From positions 28,629 through 92,628 of the forward strand of contig NZ_JADPIB010000010.1 of the NCBI RefSeq assembly GCF_015767265.1: a stretch of 64,000 nt of DNA, written 5' to 3'. This stretch comes from Aureivirga marina. Its GTDB lineage: Bacteria; Bacteroidota; Bacteroidia; Flavobacteriales; Flavobacteriaceae. The notes beneath the pieces were generated by a model, which saw only the letters and a list, made by a program, of their open reading frames with translations, ran no database searches and was not told where the DNA came from. The position numbers and the translations under genes are program-made. Shown here piece by piece: positions 26,514 through 36,500 of the stretch (positions are counted from its first letter, which is position 1; every line of letters begins with the position of its first letter).

Positions 26514-27078
26514 AATTCATTTGTATTTCTTCAACACTTCCTGCATCTAAACCTTCAATAGTAATATCACCAATTCGAACACGAACCAAACGTAATGTTG
26601 GAAAACCAACAACAGAAGTCATTTTTCTAACTTGTCGAAATTTCCCTTCCGAAACTGTAATCGAAGCCCAAGAAGTTGGTCCATGTCTTTCGTCTCTGAT
26701 TTTTTTGGCTCTTTTTGGCAATATTGGAATTTCAATTTTAGAAGCTTTACAAGGTTTTGTTTTGTATTTTTCTTTGTTTACAGTAATTTCTACACCTTCA
26801 CAAAGTTGCAGAATTGCTTCTTCTGTAATTATTCCATCTACTTGAACATAATATTCTTTTTCTACCTTTTTACTTCGAATATCATTGCTTATTTTTCCAT
26901 CTGTTGTTAATAATAGTAATCCTTCCGAATCCTCATCTAAACGTCCGATTGCCATTGTTCCTTCTGGAAAATCATGTAATTCACCAAGTAATTTTTTCTT
27001 TCTTTTTAACTCGTATTTAAATTGACTTAAAAAGCCGTATGGTTTAAATATTTTAAAGTGTTTATGTTCTTTCATCAT
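26512..27078 (-). CDS. RluE-type 23S rRNA pseudouridine synthase
   Basis: 188 residues lacking the S4 domain, the length of RluE. The catalytic segment G-R-L-D-E-D-S-E-G-L-L-L-L-T-T-D-G (Asp about 48) is the RsuA-family signature. K-P-Y-G near 11-14 and the late R-Q-V-R-K-M motif (about 151) also fit. RluE modifies U2457 of E. coli 23S rRNA; the target here is inferred by family. It lies 23 bp before the end of the WYL-PhyH gene on the same strand, so co-transcription is possible. Confidence 0.9.
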   Translation of the reverse strand: MMKEHKHFKIFKPYGFLSQFKYELKRKKKLLGELHDFPEGTMAIGRLDEDSEGLLLLTTDGKISNDIRSKKVEKEYYVQVDGIITEEAILQLCEGVEITVNKEKYKTKPCKASKIEIPILPKRAKKIRDERHGPTSWASITVSEGKFRQVRKMTSVVGFPTLRLVRVRIGDITIEGLDAGSVEEIQMN

Positions 27079-27101
27079 TCTATCTAAAAAAGACTGCGAA
27101 T

Positions 27102-28823
27102 TTAAAAAACATATAATTCATCCCAAACTAAATTATTAGGTAAAAATTCTGTACAAAATTCTAAGTGAATCACTCTTCTTCGCTTATTTTCTTCCGATTT
27201 TAAAGAACTATGCAAAATTAAAGGTTTCATCAATTGAACTCCTCCAGCTTTTATTTTGCATTCATAAGGAATACTATTTTGTGTGATTGCTTTTACTTCA
27301 GCATCTTCCAAACGAGTTTTATGCGAACCTGGAATCACTTTTAAAACACCATTTGTTTCATCAACATCATCCAAATGAATTCGAATGGTAAAGGTATTTT
27401 GTAAAATATGTTCAGGCGGACAAACGCTGATTACATCACCTTTTTTTGTCCAACCAAAAAATCCATCGGTTTCTTTTTTAAATTTTAAATTAATCATCGC
27501 GTCCTGATGCCAAGGCACAATCCAATTGAATTTTTCCGATTTATCAAAATAAATTGCTTTGGTTAAAACTGCCCTTTCATCAATTCGTTCTAAAATATTT
27601 CTTAGATTTCTATTAAAAAGAATTCCTTTTAAATTTGGAACTTTTTGAAGTAATTTTCGCTCCGCATATACTTTTCGATGTTTGGTGATATTTTCTTTTT
27701 CTAAAACTCCAATAATTCTTCGAATTTCTTTCGTAGTATATACATTTTCTAAAATACTAAAACCTTTATGCTCTAATTGAAAATTTGCTTTTCTATAAGA
27801 TTTTTCATGAATCATTCCTTGATAAGTTTCTACAGCATTTAGCAAACGATCTTTTATGTTTTTCCTTAATCTTTCTGGTTTAATCACACGAATTGCTTCT
27901 CCAAATGCAAGAATTTCTTTTTCTAATTCATAATTATGTTGCACATCTAAAGAAATCGTAATTCCAAAACGATCTTGATCAATCATTTTCTGTGAACTAT
28001 GTAAAGGTTTTGTCAACACATATGGAGCATGTTTTCTTGTCACATAAAGAATCACTTTTTCCGCAGGTAAATTCGGACTAACAGTTACACCAATAACATC
28101 TTTAAAATGTTTTTCTGGATCAAAATTATGTGCTTCTCGAAAAGGCAAATCACTTTTAGAAATATTTAAAATTCTATCCAAAGCCAAATTTAAAACACCT
28201 TCTCTTTTTTTTCTTTGTCCAAGAATAAACCAACGATTTCTAAATTCTTTTAATAAATAAGGATAAATTGTAAATGTTTCTTCTTTTCTAGCTTTAAAAG
28301 ATTTATAAGTAATATCAATTGATTGTTTTTGAATAATCGATTTATACAAAACATCTAAATATTTCAAACCACGTAAATTTTCATTTTTTTCAAAATCAAT
28401 TACAGGTTTTTTCTGGGTTTTTGCTGCATAAATTTGATCTTCTAACTTTCGTACCATCGTACTTAAATCTTGAAAATGTGAAAAACCTTGAAACTGTTTC
28501 ATAAATTCTACAGCTTCTGTCAGTTTATCTAAATCTTGATTTGAAATTGGAATATTTGTAATACTATAATCTTCTTCTTCATAAGTATAATATTTACGTT
28601 CTAAAACAACAATTGGCGCATTATATCCTAATTTATCACTTCGCATTGTCTGAATATCACCTTGCACTGTTCTTTTACTTACACCTTTATCGATTCCTTC
28701 ATATTCATACAAAGCATCAGAACATGCATCTACCAAATCATCGATTGTCCACTTTCGAAATCTATTTTGTAAACACTGATCGATAGTTTTATATCGAATC
28801 AATGCATTTCTATTTACAGGCAT
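27102..28823 (-). CDS. WYL-domain regulator fused to a phytanoyl-CoA dioxygenase (PhyH) domain
   Basis: 573 residues. Residues 1-85 form a winged-helix-like N terminus, about 150-335 a WYL sensor and its C-terminal extension (I-T-Y-K-S-F-K near 171, W-F-I-L-G-Q-R near 198, D-R-I-L near 216). Residues about 345-573 are a Fe(II)/2-oxoglutarate PhyH dioxygenase with iron ligands H439-x-D441 and H538, and the 2OG Arg near 550 (R-R-V-I-H). All three ligands are present, so it is probably active. WYL proteins sense ligands or nucleic acids; joining one to a dioxygenase suggests a regulator with an oxidation step. Substrate unknown. A TTGCTA-N6-TAGCAA palindrome lies 11 bp upstream. Confidence 0.88.
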   Translation of the reverse strand: MPVNRNALIRYKTIDQCLQNRFRKWTIDDLVDACSDALYEYEGIDKGVSKRTVQGDIQTMRSDKLGYNAPIVVLERKYYTYEEEDYSITNIPISNQDLDKLTEAVEFMKQFQGFSHFQDLSTMVRKLEDQIYAAKTQKKPVIDFEKNENLRGLKYLDVLYKSIIQKQSIDITYKSFKARKEETFTIYPYLLKEFRNRWFILGQRKKREGVLNLALDRILNISKSDLPFREAHNFDPEKHFKDVIGVTVSPNLPAEKVILYVTRKHAPYVLTKPLHSSQKMIDQDRFGITISLDVQHNYELEKEILAFGEAIRVIKPERLRKNIKDRLLNAVETYQGMIHEKSYRKANFQLEHKGFSILENVYTTKEIRRIIGVLEKENITKHRKVYAERKLLQKVPNLKGILFNRNLRNILERIDERAVLTKAIYFDKSEKFNWIVPWHQDAMINLKFKKETDGFFGWTKKGDVISVCPPEHILQNTFTIRIHLDDVDETNGVLKVIPGSHKTRLEDAEVKAITQNSIPYECKIKAGGVQLMKPLILHSSLKSEENKRRRVIHLEFCTEFLPNNLVWDELYVF

Positions 28824-28833
28824 TTTATTTTTT

Positions 28834-28851
28834 TTGCTACAATAATAGCAA
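28834..28851. promoter_or_regulatory. Palindromic operator candidate between the WYL-PhyH and AlkD-like genes
   Basis: TTGCTA-N6-TAGCAA, a perfect 6-bp inverted repeat in the 63-bp divergent intergenic region. It is well placed for autoregulation by the WYL protein, but binding is not shown. Confidence 0.45.
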
Positions 28852-28886
28852 TTTATTAACTTAAAGTAACTTTTAGAGAAATAAAA

Positions 28887-29546
28887 ATGGAAATTTTAGA
28901 GATTCTTGAACAGTTTAAAGCAAAAGCAAATCCGGAAATTGCAGCACAACAAAAAGCTTATATGAAAGATTTATTTACATTTTATGGTGTAAAATCTCCT
29001 GAAAGAAAAGAAATTCAAAAATATTTTTTTGCGAAAGAAAATTTACCAAGTAAAGAAAAAGCAGCAAAAATCACTTTAGAGCTTTGGAATAAACCAGAAA
29101 GAGAATTGCAATATTTTGCGCAAGAATTTTATTTAAAATATAAAAAGTTATTTTCTGTTGAAGACATTTTTATTTTTGAAAAATTAATCATTACAAAATC
29201 TTGGTGGGATACGGTTGATTTTGTTGCTTCAAATTTAATTGGTGATTATTTCTTAAAATTTCCTTCTAAAAAAGAAGAATTTATTCATAAATGGCTACAA
29301 TCTGAAAATCTTTGGTTAAAAAGAACAGCACTTATATTCCAATTAAAATATAAAAGTAAAACAGATAAACAATTATTAAAAACTGCGATTATCAAGTGTA
29401 ATGGAACTAAAGAATTTTTCTTAAACAAAGCCATTGGTTGGGCGTTGCGAAATTACAGCAAAACTAATCCAGATTGGGTTCGCAATTTTATCCAAAATCA
29501 TTCACTTTCTAATTTAAGTGTGAAAGAAGGAAGTAAATATTTATAA
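28887..29546 (+). CDS. AlkD-like DNA alkylation repair protein
   Basis: 219 residues, all-helical HEAT-repeat fold of the DNA alkylation repair (AlkD) family: G-V-K-S-P-E-R-K near 34-41, W-W-D-T-V-D near 110-115 (the conserved Trp and catalytic Asp region), W-L-K-R-T-A near 147-152 and the W-A-L-R-N-Y motif near 190-195. AlkD removes bulky alkylated bases without base flipping. It diverges from the WYL-PhyH gene, with a palindrome between. Confidence 0.88.
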   Translation: MEILEILEQFKAKANPEIAAQQKAYMKDLFTFYGVKSPERKEIQKYFFAKENLPSKEKAAKITLELWNKPERELQYFAQEFYLKYKKLFSVEDIFIFEKLIITKSWWDTVDFVASNLIGDYFLKFPSKKEEFIHKWLQSENLWLKRTALIFQLKYKSKTDKQLLKTAIIKCNGTKEFFLNKAIGWALRNYSKTNPDWVRNFIQNHSLSNLSVKEGSKYL

Positions 29547-29580
29547 GATTATTTTAATTTATCTAACCAAATTATAAAAA

Positions 29581-29901
29581 TTATTCTTCAATTTCTTCAT
29601 CAAAAACTCTTAAACTTTTAATAGAATTTACATGAGAAGACAATATAAAAAGCTCATCTCCTTCATCATAAAAAAATAAATAATTTTCTTTTAATTCTAT
29701 CTTAGTAACAGGAAGTCTAAATCCTCTACCATCAAAATATGAAACATCACATTGTTTTTGTTTACTTGAAAAAATACTCTCTTTATAAATTATATTTGAT
29801 TCTTTTTTATATAAAACTGCAATTATTATTAGTAAAAAAAGGATAACTAAATTTTTAATATTTAAATACTTTTTCATCATCAATTTATTTTGTTCAGTCA
29901 T
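29581..29901 (-). CDS. Small single-TM protein of unknown function
   Basis: 106 residues with one hydrophobic helix at about 13-30 and a short soluble tail with Y-F-D-G-R-G-F-R-L-P. A second possible start is Met 8. No family is recognised. Confidence 0.5.
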   Translation of the reverse strand: MTEQNKLMMKKYLNIKNLVILFLLIIIAVLYKKESNIIYKESIFSSKQKQCDVSYFDGRGFRLPVTKIELKENYLFFYDEGDELFILSSHVNSIKSLRVFDEEIEE

Positions 29902-30124
29902 AGTTTTTGTTTAGCAATTTCTATTTTTTTATTTAATCACAAGAATACAAAAATTCTTTTAAGGAAATAAACTCTTTTTTAAAATTCTAGTTTTTTAAAA
30001 ATAAGAATCAATCTTCTATCAATTTTTAAACATTCATTTTTATTTCATTTTTCAGCAATAATTATTCAAGAATATTAATTAATAATTTCAGATGTTAAAG
30101 TTAAAATTCCATCAAAATATTTGG

Positions 30125-30150
30125 TATATGAAAATATGTTCATATATTTG
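30125..30150 (+). promoter_or_regulatory. ArsR promoter and operator (site 1)
   Basis: TATATGAA-N6-TTCATATA (30125-30146), a perfect 8-bp inverted repeat, overlaps a TATATTTG -7 box (30143-30150) 5 bp before the ATG at 30155. Repressor bound here would block RNA polymerase, so autoregulation by the ArsR protein is likely. Two related sites occur before the tolC-like gene. Confidence 0.75.
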
Positions 30151-30154
30151 CTTC

Positions 30155-30463
30155 ATGAATAGAGATAAAATCATAGAACCAGAAAAAGTTTTAAAAGTTG
30201 CGGAGATTTTAAAAACCATCGGACATCCAATTCGTTTACAAGTTTTGGAAGTTTTAGAGCGTGAAGAACCGCTGACGGTTTCTCAAATTCTTGAAAAAAT
30301 AAATCTAGACGTTGAACAATCATTGCTCTCTCATCATTTAATTAAGATGAAAGACAAAGGAATTTTAAGTTCTGAAAAACAAGGAATGCATATGTATTAT
30401 AGAGTTACAGATCGTAAAATTCTTTCCATTTTTGATTGTATGTCAAATTGCAGCATTGTATAA
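30155..30463 (+). CDS. ArsR-family winged-helix repressor
   Basis: 102 residues from ATG 30155. An upstream ATG at 30092 is rejected because the promoter and operator lie between. ArsR signature: I-G-H-P-I-R-L-Q-V-L near 22-31, L-L-S-H-H-L-I-K-M recognition helix near 57-65 and G-M-H-M-Y-Y-R-V wing near 77-84. C95-x3-C99 at the end could bind metal or sense thiol chemistry; the usual alpha-3 metal motif C-x-C is absent. It begins the efflux locus. Confidence 0.88.
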   Translation: MNRDKIIEPEKVLKVAEILKTIGHPIRLQVLEVLEREEPLTVSQILEKINLDVEQSLLSHHLIKMKDKGILSSEKQGMHMYYRVTDRKILSIFDCMSNCSIV

Positions 30464-30511
30464 TCCTCTACTTCCACTCTTTTTAGGGTGGAAGTAAAAA
30501 ATATAAGTGAT

Positions 30512-30844
30512 ATGAATTTTTTAAAAAACATTTTCAAAGCAGATCCAAGTAGATTAACAGCAGTTGATTTTGCAGAAAAAATCAAAGAAAAAGGAATTCT
30601 TTTGGTTGATGTAAGAACTTCTGGTGAAGTAAAAGCTGGAAAAATCAATAAAGCACAAAATTTTGATGTAAATAACCCAAATTTCATCAATTCTTTTTCT
30701 TCAATCGCTAAAGACAGAGAAATTTTATTGTATTGTCAAGGTGGAATTAGAAGTCAAAAAGCAGCGAGAATTCTAAAGGAAAACGGATTTACAAATGTTT
30801 TCGATTTAAAAGGTGGTTACAATAACTGGATGATGCATAATTAA
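30512..30844 (+). CDS. Rhodanese-like domain protein
   Basis: 110 residues from ATG 30512 (a GTG at 30488 is possible but less likely). Single rhodanese domain: L-L-V-D-V-R-T-S-G-E near 30-39 and active-site Cys in Y-C-Q-G-G-I-R-S (about 77), so it is probably a sulfurtransferase using a persulfide. Cytoplasmic. It lies 48 bp after arsR. In E. coli YgaP a rhodanese is fused to a DUF2892 TM pair; here that TM protein is separate, at 36964. Confidence 0.9.
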   Translation: MNFLKNIFKADPSRLTAVDFAEKIKEKGILLVDVRTSGEVKAGKINKAQNFDVNNPNFINSFSSIAKDREILLYCQGGIRSQKAARILKENGFTNVFDLKGGYNNWMMHN

Positions 30845-30863
30845 AGCTATTTTTTTGAATTAC

Positions 30864-30885
30864 TATATGAATATATAACCATATA
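30864..30885. promoter_or_regulatory. ArsR-type operator-like site 2
   Basis: TATATGAA-N6-ACCATATA: left arm identical to the arsR operator, right arm matching at six of eight positions, with the same 6-bp spacing. Confidence 0.45.
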
Positions 30886-30964
30886 TAACTTTATTTATTT
30901 AATATTTTAAAATGAAATAAGTTCGGTGATTAAACTAAATCGAAATTAAAAAATTTTACATTAA

Positions 30965-30986
30965 AACATGAATAAGTGTTCATATA
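30965..30986. promoter_or_regulatory. ArsR-type operator-like site 3 before the tolC-like gene
   Basis: AACATGAA-N6-TTCATATA: right arm identical to the arsR operator, left arm six of eight, same spacing, 17 bp before the ATG at 31003. Confidence 0.6.
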
Positions 30987-31002
30987 TTAATAATTAAATA
31001 TA

Positions 31003-32301
31003 ATGAAAAAATTTATAATAATTCTATTGATTGGTTTGCAAAGTTTATTTGCTCAAGAAAATCCAAAGCCAAATTTGGATTTAAAAGAGGCAATTCAAAT
31101 GGCAATGCAGAACAATCATAAAATACAAATTGCTTCTAAAAATACAGCAGAAGCAAAAGCGATGTATAATCAAACAAATGCATTTTTACTTCCACATATA
31201 AATGCAGAATCAGCGTATTACTCTACGGATAATCCAATGCAATCTTTTGGTTTTACATTGTCGAAAAAAGAAATTACACAACAAGATTTTAATCCAATTT
31301 TGTTGAATAATCCAGAAGACACAAAATTATTTAATACAAAAATCAATGCAGGAATTTCCATTCTAAACACTTCTAATTTGTATCAACGAAAAGCTGCAAA
31401 AAAGAATTGGCAAATGCAACGATTTATTGAGCAAAGAACTGCGGAGCATATGGAGTTTTATGTTGCCAAATCTTATATCGATGCTCTACTTTCAAGAAAA
31501 ATAATTGAAAACAATCAACACAGATTAAAAGTTGCGGAAGCAATCGAACAACTTGCTACAAATTTTAAAAACCAAGGAATTATTCTGGAAGCGGATGCTT
31601 TGGAAGCAAATATCTATAAAGAGCAAGTTCATTTGGAGTTAAAGCAATCTAAGAACCACGAAAAGCACCAACTTTTATTATTAAAACATTTGATTGGTTT
31701 TCAAGAAGAAGAATTGTTTTTAGAAGAAATTCACTTGCAGCCAACAAAGAGTTTATTTTCTAACAATTCTATAGAAAGTAGAGCAGATATAAGTGCGATT
31801 AAAACTGGAATTGAAGCTTTAAAAGCAACAAAAACAGCAACTACATTAAACTGGGTTCCTTCAGTTTCTGCGTTTGGTTTTTATGAATGGAATACGGAAG
31901 ATGTTGGAAAATTTGATAATGAAAATTATTTCGCTGGTGTAAAACTTTCTTGGAATATTTTCTCTGGATCTCAAAATATTTTTAAGCAAAAGCAACAAAA
32001 AATAGCAATTGAGAAAAATGAAACTATTTTACAAGAAACTTTAGAAAAAACAACTATTGAAATTCAACATACAACAGATAATATTGAAATTGTAAAAAAT
32101 GCAATTCAGGTTTACGAAACAGCACTTTTACAAGCTGAAAAAAGTTTTGAAATTAGAAGAAATCGATTTGAACAAGGTTTGGAAAAAGCATCTGACGTTT
32201 TACAATCAGAATCGATGGTAAGCACTTTAAAATTAAAACTTTTAGAAACAAAATACCAATTACAAACACTTCAGTTTTATCTAGAATTTTTAACAAAATA
32301 A
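31003..32301 (+). CDS. TolC-family outer membrane efflux protein
   Basis: 432 residues: a signal peptide ending L-F-A-Q (about 17) and two outer-membrane-efflux-protein repeats of long helices with beta hairpins. The motif L-D-L-K-E-A-I-Q-M-A at about 25-34 is the usual first-repeat start. It forms the outer membrane channel of the tripartite pump with the next two genes; the adaptor starts 3 bp after its stop. Operator-like site 3 lies just upstream. Confidence 0.92.
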   Translation: MKKFIIILLIGLQSLFAQENPKPNLDLKEAIQMAMQNNHKIQIASKNTAEAKAMYNQTNAFLLPHINAESAYYSTDNPMQSFGFTLSKKEITQQDFNPILLNNPEDTKLFNTKINAGISILNTSNLYQRKAAKKNWQMQRFIEQRTAEHMEFYVAKSYIDALLSRKIIENNQHRLKVAEAIEQLATNFKNQGIILEADALEANIYKEQVHLELKQSKNHEKHQLLLLKHLIGFQEEELFLEEIHLQPTKSLFSNNSIESRADISAIKTGIEALKATKTATTLNWVPSVSAFGFYEWNTEDVGKFDNENYFAGVKLSWNIFSGSQNIFKQKQQKIAIEKNETILQETLEKTTIEIQHTTDNIEIVKNAIQVYETALLQAEKSFEIRRNRFEQGLEKASDVLQSESMVSTLKLKLLETKYQLQTLQFYLEFLTK

Positions 32302-32304
32302 GTC

Positions 32305-33402
32305 ATGAAATTTAAATCAACTATATATACGATTGCATTTTCAAGTTTGCTGTTTATCAGTTGTGGAAATGACAAAGAAAATACTACAAAAACACAAAAT
32401 ATACATCCTGTTGTTGTTTCTGTGGAAAATCCAAAATTGCTTTCTAATAATGGATTTGTTTTAAGCGGAACTATTATACCTCAACAACAAGTTTCTTTAC
32501 ACCCTAGAATGAATGGATATGTGCAAAATATCTATGTAAAAGCAGGTGATAAAGTGCAAAAAGGAACTTTGTTAGCAAGCATTGAAAATAAAGATCAATT
32601 AGCCAAACTTTCACAATTAAAAGCAAGTTTGAAAGCAACACAAGCACAATTTAATGTTGCAGAAAAAAATTACAATCGTTTCCAAAAATTACATGAACAA
32701 AATTCGGTTACAGACAAAGAATGGGATGATGTAAAAGCAGGTTATGAAATGATGAAAGCAAAGTTGGAAGCGACAAAAGCACAAATTCAAGAATTAAATA
32801 CAATCATATCATATAATAAAGTTATTGCTCCTTTTTCTGGAATTGTAACACAAAAAATGATTGAAAAGGGAGATTTGATTACACCGATGCAACCTATTTT
32901 TAAAATTGAAAATAACAAACAATTTAAAATCAAATCACAACTCCCAGAAAATCTTCTTGCAACTACTTCTATTGGAGATAAAATTACAGTGGAAATCCCT
33001 TCTATTTCGAAAAATTTTACGGCAAAAATAGATGAGATTGATAAATCTTCTGGAATGGGAAGTCGTCAATATCAATTTACAGCAGTTATTGAAAATCCAG
33101 AAAAAATTTCTCTTTTTTCAGATATGTATGCAACGATTTCTTTAAAAAATGATAGTAAAGAAGCGAACAAATCAGAAAATTCACAAGGTGTTTTTATTCC
33201 AATTTCAGCTATAGTAAAAAGAGGACAATTAACAGGAGTTTTCACGCCAAGCAATCAAAATACAGCCATTTTAAGATGGATTCAAACAGGAAATCAACAA
33301 GGAAATCAAATTGAAGTTGTTTCTGGGTTGAATAAAGATGAAAAAATTATTGTAAAACACGAAGGCAGATTAAAAGACGGAATGCCAATTCAGATGAAGT
33401 GA
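32305..33402 (+). CDS. RND efflux periplasmic adaptor lipoprotein
   Basis: 365 residues with a lipoprotein signal (F-I-S-C, Cys about 20), a biotinyl-lipoyl half near 65-100 (V-K-A-G-D-K-V-Q-K-G), a helical hairpin near 105-165, the second lipoyl half (V-I-A-P-F-S-G-I-V) near 175-185 and a beta-barrel/MP domain. It links the RND pump to the TolC channel. It is separated from the permease by 173 bp of hairpin-forming DNA. Confidence 0.93.
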   Translation: MKFKSTIYTIAFSSLLFISCGNDKENTTKTQNIHPVVVSVENPKLLSNNGFVLSGTIIPQQQVSLHPRMNGYVQNIYVKAGDKVQKGTLLASIENKDQLAKLSQLKASLKATQAQFNVAEKNYNRFQKLHEQNSVTDKEWDDVKAGYEMMKAKLEATKAQIQELNTIISYNKVIAPFSGIVTQKMIEKGDLITPMQPIFKIENNKQFKIKSQLPENLLATTSIGDKITVEIPSISKNFTAKIDEIDKSSGMGSRQYQFTAVIENPEKISLFSDMYATISLKNDSKEANKSENSQGVFIPISAIVKRGQLTGVFTPSNQNTAILRWIQTGNQQGNQIEVVSGLNKDEKIIVKHEGRLKDGMPIQMK

Positions 33403-33423
33403 TTTAAATTTTTAAGCCAAAAC

Positions 33424-33538
33424 AAGAGCTTCATCTGATGTTTACTGATGATGACGATAAAATTTTTAAGCATAGCCTTAGCTACGGTTCAAAATTTTAG
33501 CAAGTCAACAGTGAACTTGCTTGAAGCGGGTTTTTAGT
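33424..33538 (+). repeat. Hairpin-forming spacer inside the RND operon
   Basis: Two inverted repeats: a 40-bp imperfect palindrome bounded by AAAATTTT on both sides (about 33459-33500) and AGCAAGT/ACTTGCT (33501-33523), then GCGGGTTTTT. It could be a partial terminator or processing site that sets the pump-to-adaptor ratio, or a dispersed palindromic repeat. Confidence 0.5.
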
Positions 33539-33575
33539 GTAAAAGTTTAAATCAGTTCAATAAAACATATTATTT

Positions 33576-36500
33576 ATGAAATCAGGAATCGCAGCCAAAA
33601 TAGCAAAACCATTCATCAATTCGAAGTTGACACTTTTGTTGATGATTGCATTTTTGAGCGTTGGTATTTATAGTTCTTTTTTGATTCCACGTGAAGAAGA
33701 ACCACAGATTGAAGTACCAATTGCTGATATATTTTTACAATTTCCTGGAGCTTCTCCAAAACAAGTAGAAACGAAAGTTGTAAAACCTTTAGAAAAAATT
33801 ATTTCCAATGTAAAAGGTGTAGAATATGTTTATTCTACTTCCCTTTCTGAGCAAGCAATGTTGGTTGTTCAATTTTATGTTGGAGAAGATATTGAGCGTT
33901 CGATTGTAAAATTATACAATGAAATTTATAAAAATTTAGATCAAATGCCTGTGGGTGTTTCCAATCCTTTGATTAAAACACGTTCAATTGATGATGTTCC
34001 GATTTTAGGATTGACACTTTGGAGTGATAAATATGATGATTTTCAATTAAGACAAGTTGCACAAGAACTTTCCAATGAAATTGAGCAAATCAATAATATT
34101 TCAACAACAAAGGTAATTGGAGGAAGATCTAGAGAAATTAAAATTGAAATTGATCCAGGAAAATTAGAAAAAAGTGGTATTGATATTTTAGAAATTCAAC
34201 AATTATTACAAGCTGCAAATGCATCGAATAGTTCTGGAAAATCTTTACAAAATGACAAAGAAATATTAATTCATGCGGGTTCTTTTTTAAAAGGAAAAGA
34301 AGATATTTCTAATTTAATTATTGGATTTAAAAACCAAAAACCTATTTATCTTCATGAAGTTGCAAAAGTTATTGATGGACCTGAATCGGCAAAAAATTAT
34401 GTGAGTTTTGCTTATGGAGGAGCTTCAAATAAAGATGTTGTAGGAGAATTTCCAGCTGTAACTTTAAGTGTTTCCAAGAAAAAAGGAGCAGACGCAATGT
34501 ATTTAGCTGATTTTGCACAAAGTAAAATTGAGAAAATTGCTCCTACTCTATTACCAAAAGATGTGCATTTAGAAATTACAAGAAACTACGGTGAAACTGC
34601 TTCTAAAAAAGTTTCTGAATTACTAATGCATTTAATCGGAGCCATTGTTGCAGTAACAATTATTGTAATGTTTGCAATGGGTTGGCGTGGTGGATTGGTT
34701 GTTTTTCTTTCTGTGCCAATCACGTTTGCCTTGACTTTATTTAGTTATTATTTTTTAGATTATACCTTAAACCGTATTACACTTTTTGCTTTAGTTTTTG
34801 TAACTGGAATTGTCGTGGATGATTCGATTATTATTGCAGAAAACATGCATCGACATTTTAAAATGAAAAAGATGAATTTGTTTGATGCTGCATTGTATTC
34901 TATCAATGAAGTTGGAAACCCAACAATTCTTGCTACATTTACTGTAATAGCTTCTGTTTTACCAATGGCATTTGTGTCAGGATTAATGGGACCATACATG
35001 AGTCCAATGCCAATTGGAGCTTCGATAGCAATGATTCTATCTTTATTCGTAGCAATTACAATTACGCCATATTTAGCGTATCATATTCTACCAGAAAAGG
35101 GAGAAAAAGAAGAGCATAAAGAGGATACCTTTGTTTTAGAACAAACGGGCTTATACAAACTATACTACAAAATTGTAAATCCTCTTTTAGACTCTTCTGG
35201 AAAACGTTGGATGACTTTAGGAGTTACTTCTTTGATTCTGTTCGCAAGTTTGAGTATGTTTTATTTTAAAAGTGTTGCAGTAAAAATGCTTCCTTTTGAC
35301 AATAAAAATGAATTTCAAGTAGTGATTGATATGCCAGAAGGTTCTACTTTAGAAAGAACTTCTCTAGTTGCAAAAGAAATTGGAAGTTATATTGCTACGC
35401 AGCCAATGGTTCTAAATTATCAAAGTTATATAGGAACTGCTTCACCGATTAATTTCAACGGATTAGTACGTCATTATGATATGCGTCAAAACAGTTATGA
35501 AGCGGATATTCAAGTAAATTTGATTGACAAAGGAGAGCGAAAAGCACAGAGTCATGATATTGCAAAAGGAATGCGAGAAAGTATTCAAGAGATTGCAAAA
35601 AAATACAATGCGAATGTAAAAATTGTAGAAATTCCACCAGGTCCACCAGTTCTATCAACGATTGTTGCAGAAATTTATGGACCAGATTATGATTCGCAAA
35701 TTGATTTAGCTAATCAAGTAAAAGGTTTATTACACCAACAAGAAAATGTTGTAGATATTGATTGGTATGTAAATCATCCACAAGAGAAAGTTATATTAGA
35801 AGTTGATAAAGAAAAAGCGATGCTTTCAGGTGTTACGCAACATCAAATTGCACAAGCAATAAATGTTGCGATGACACCGAGAACTAATGTATTTTTAGTT
35901 GATGAAAATTCTTTTGAAAATGTACCAATTAATTTAACTTTTGAAGAAAAAGACAAACATTATTTACAAAAAATAAGACAGTTACACGTGAAATCGCAGA
36001 ATGGAAACATGATTTCATTAGCAGATGTAACTAAAATTAAAAAAGCAACTCAAGAACCATATATTTATAGAAAAAATCAACGTCCGGTTGTGTATGTAAC
36101 AGCAGACATGGCTGGAGATTTGGAAAGTCCTGCGTATGCTATTTTGGGAATTAGTGATGCAATTCAGGATTTAAAAATTCCACATGGTTTTTCTATAGAT
36201 GAGTTATATATCAAACAACCTGATGTTTTAGAGGATTATACTGTTAAATGGGACGGTGAATGGCAAATTACTTTGGAAGTATTTAGAGATTTAGGAACAG
36301 CCTTTTTGGTAGTTATCATAGTCATTTATGTATTAATAGTAGGATGGTTTCAAAAATTCCGTTCGCCTCTTGTGATGATGGTTGCAATTCCACTTTCTAT
36401 GATTGGAATTGTATTAGGGCATTGGGTGTTTGATGCTTATTTTACAGCGACTTCGATGATCGGAATGATTGCATTGGCAGGAATTATGGTACGGAATTCC

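Noticed and set aside
30092..30154. Upstream ATG for the ArsR protein
   Set aside because: The operator palindrome and the -7 box lie between it and ATG 30155.
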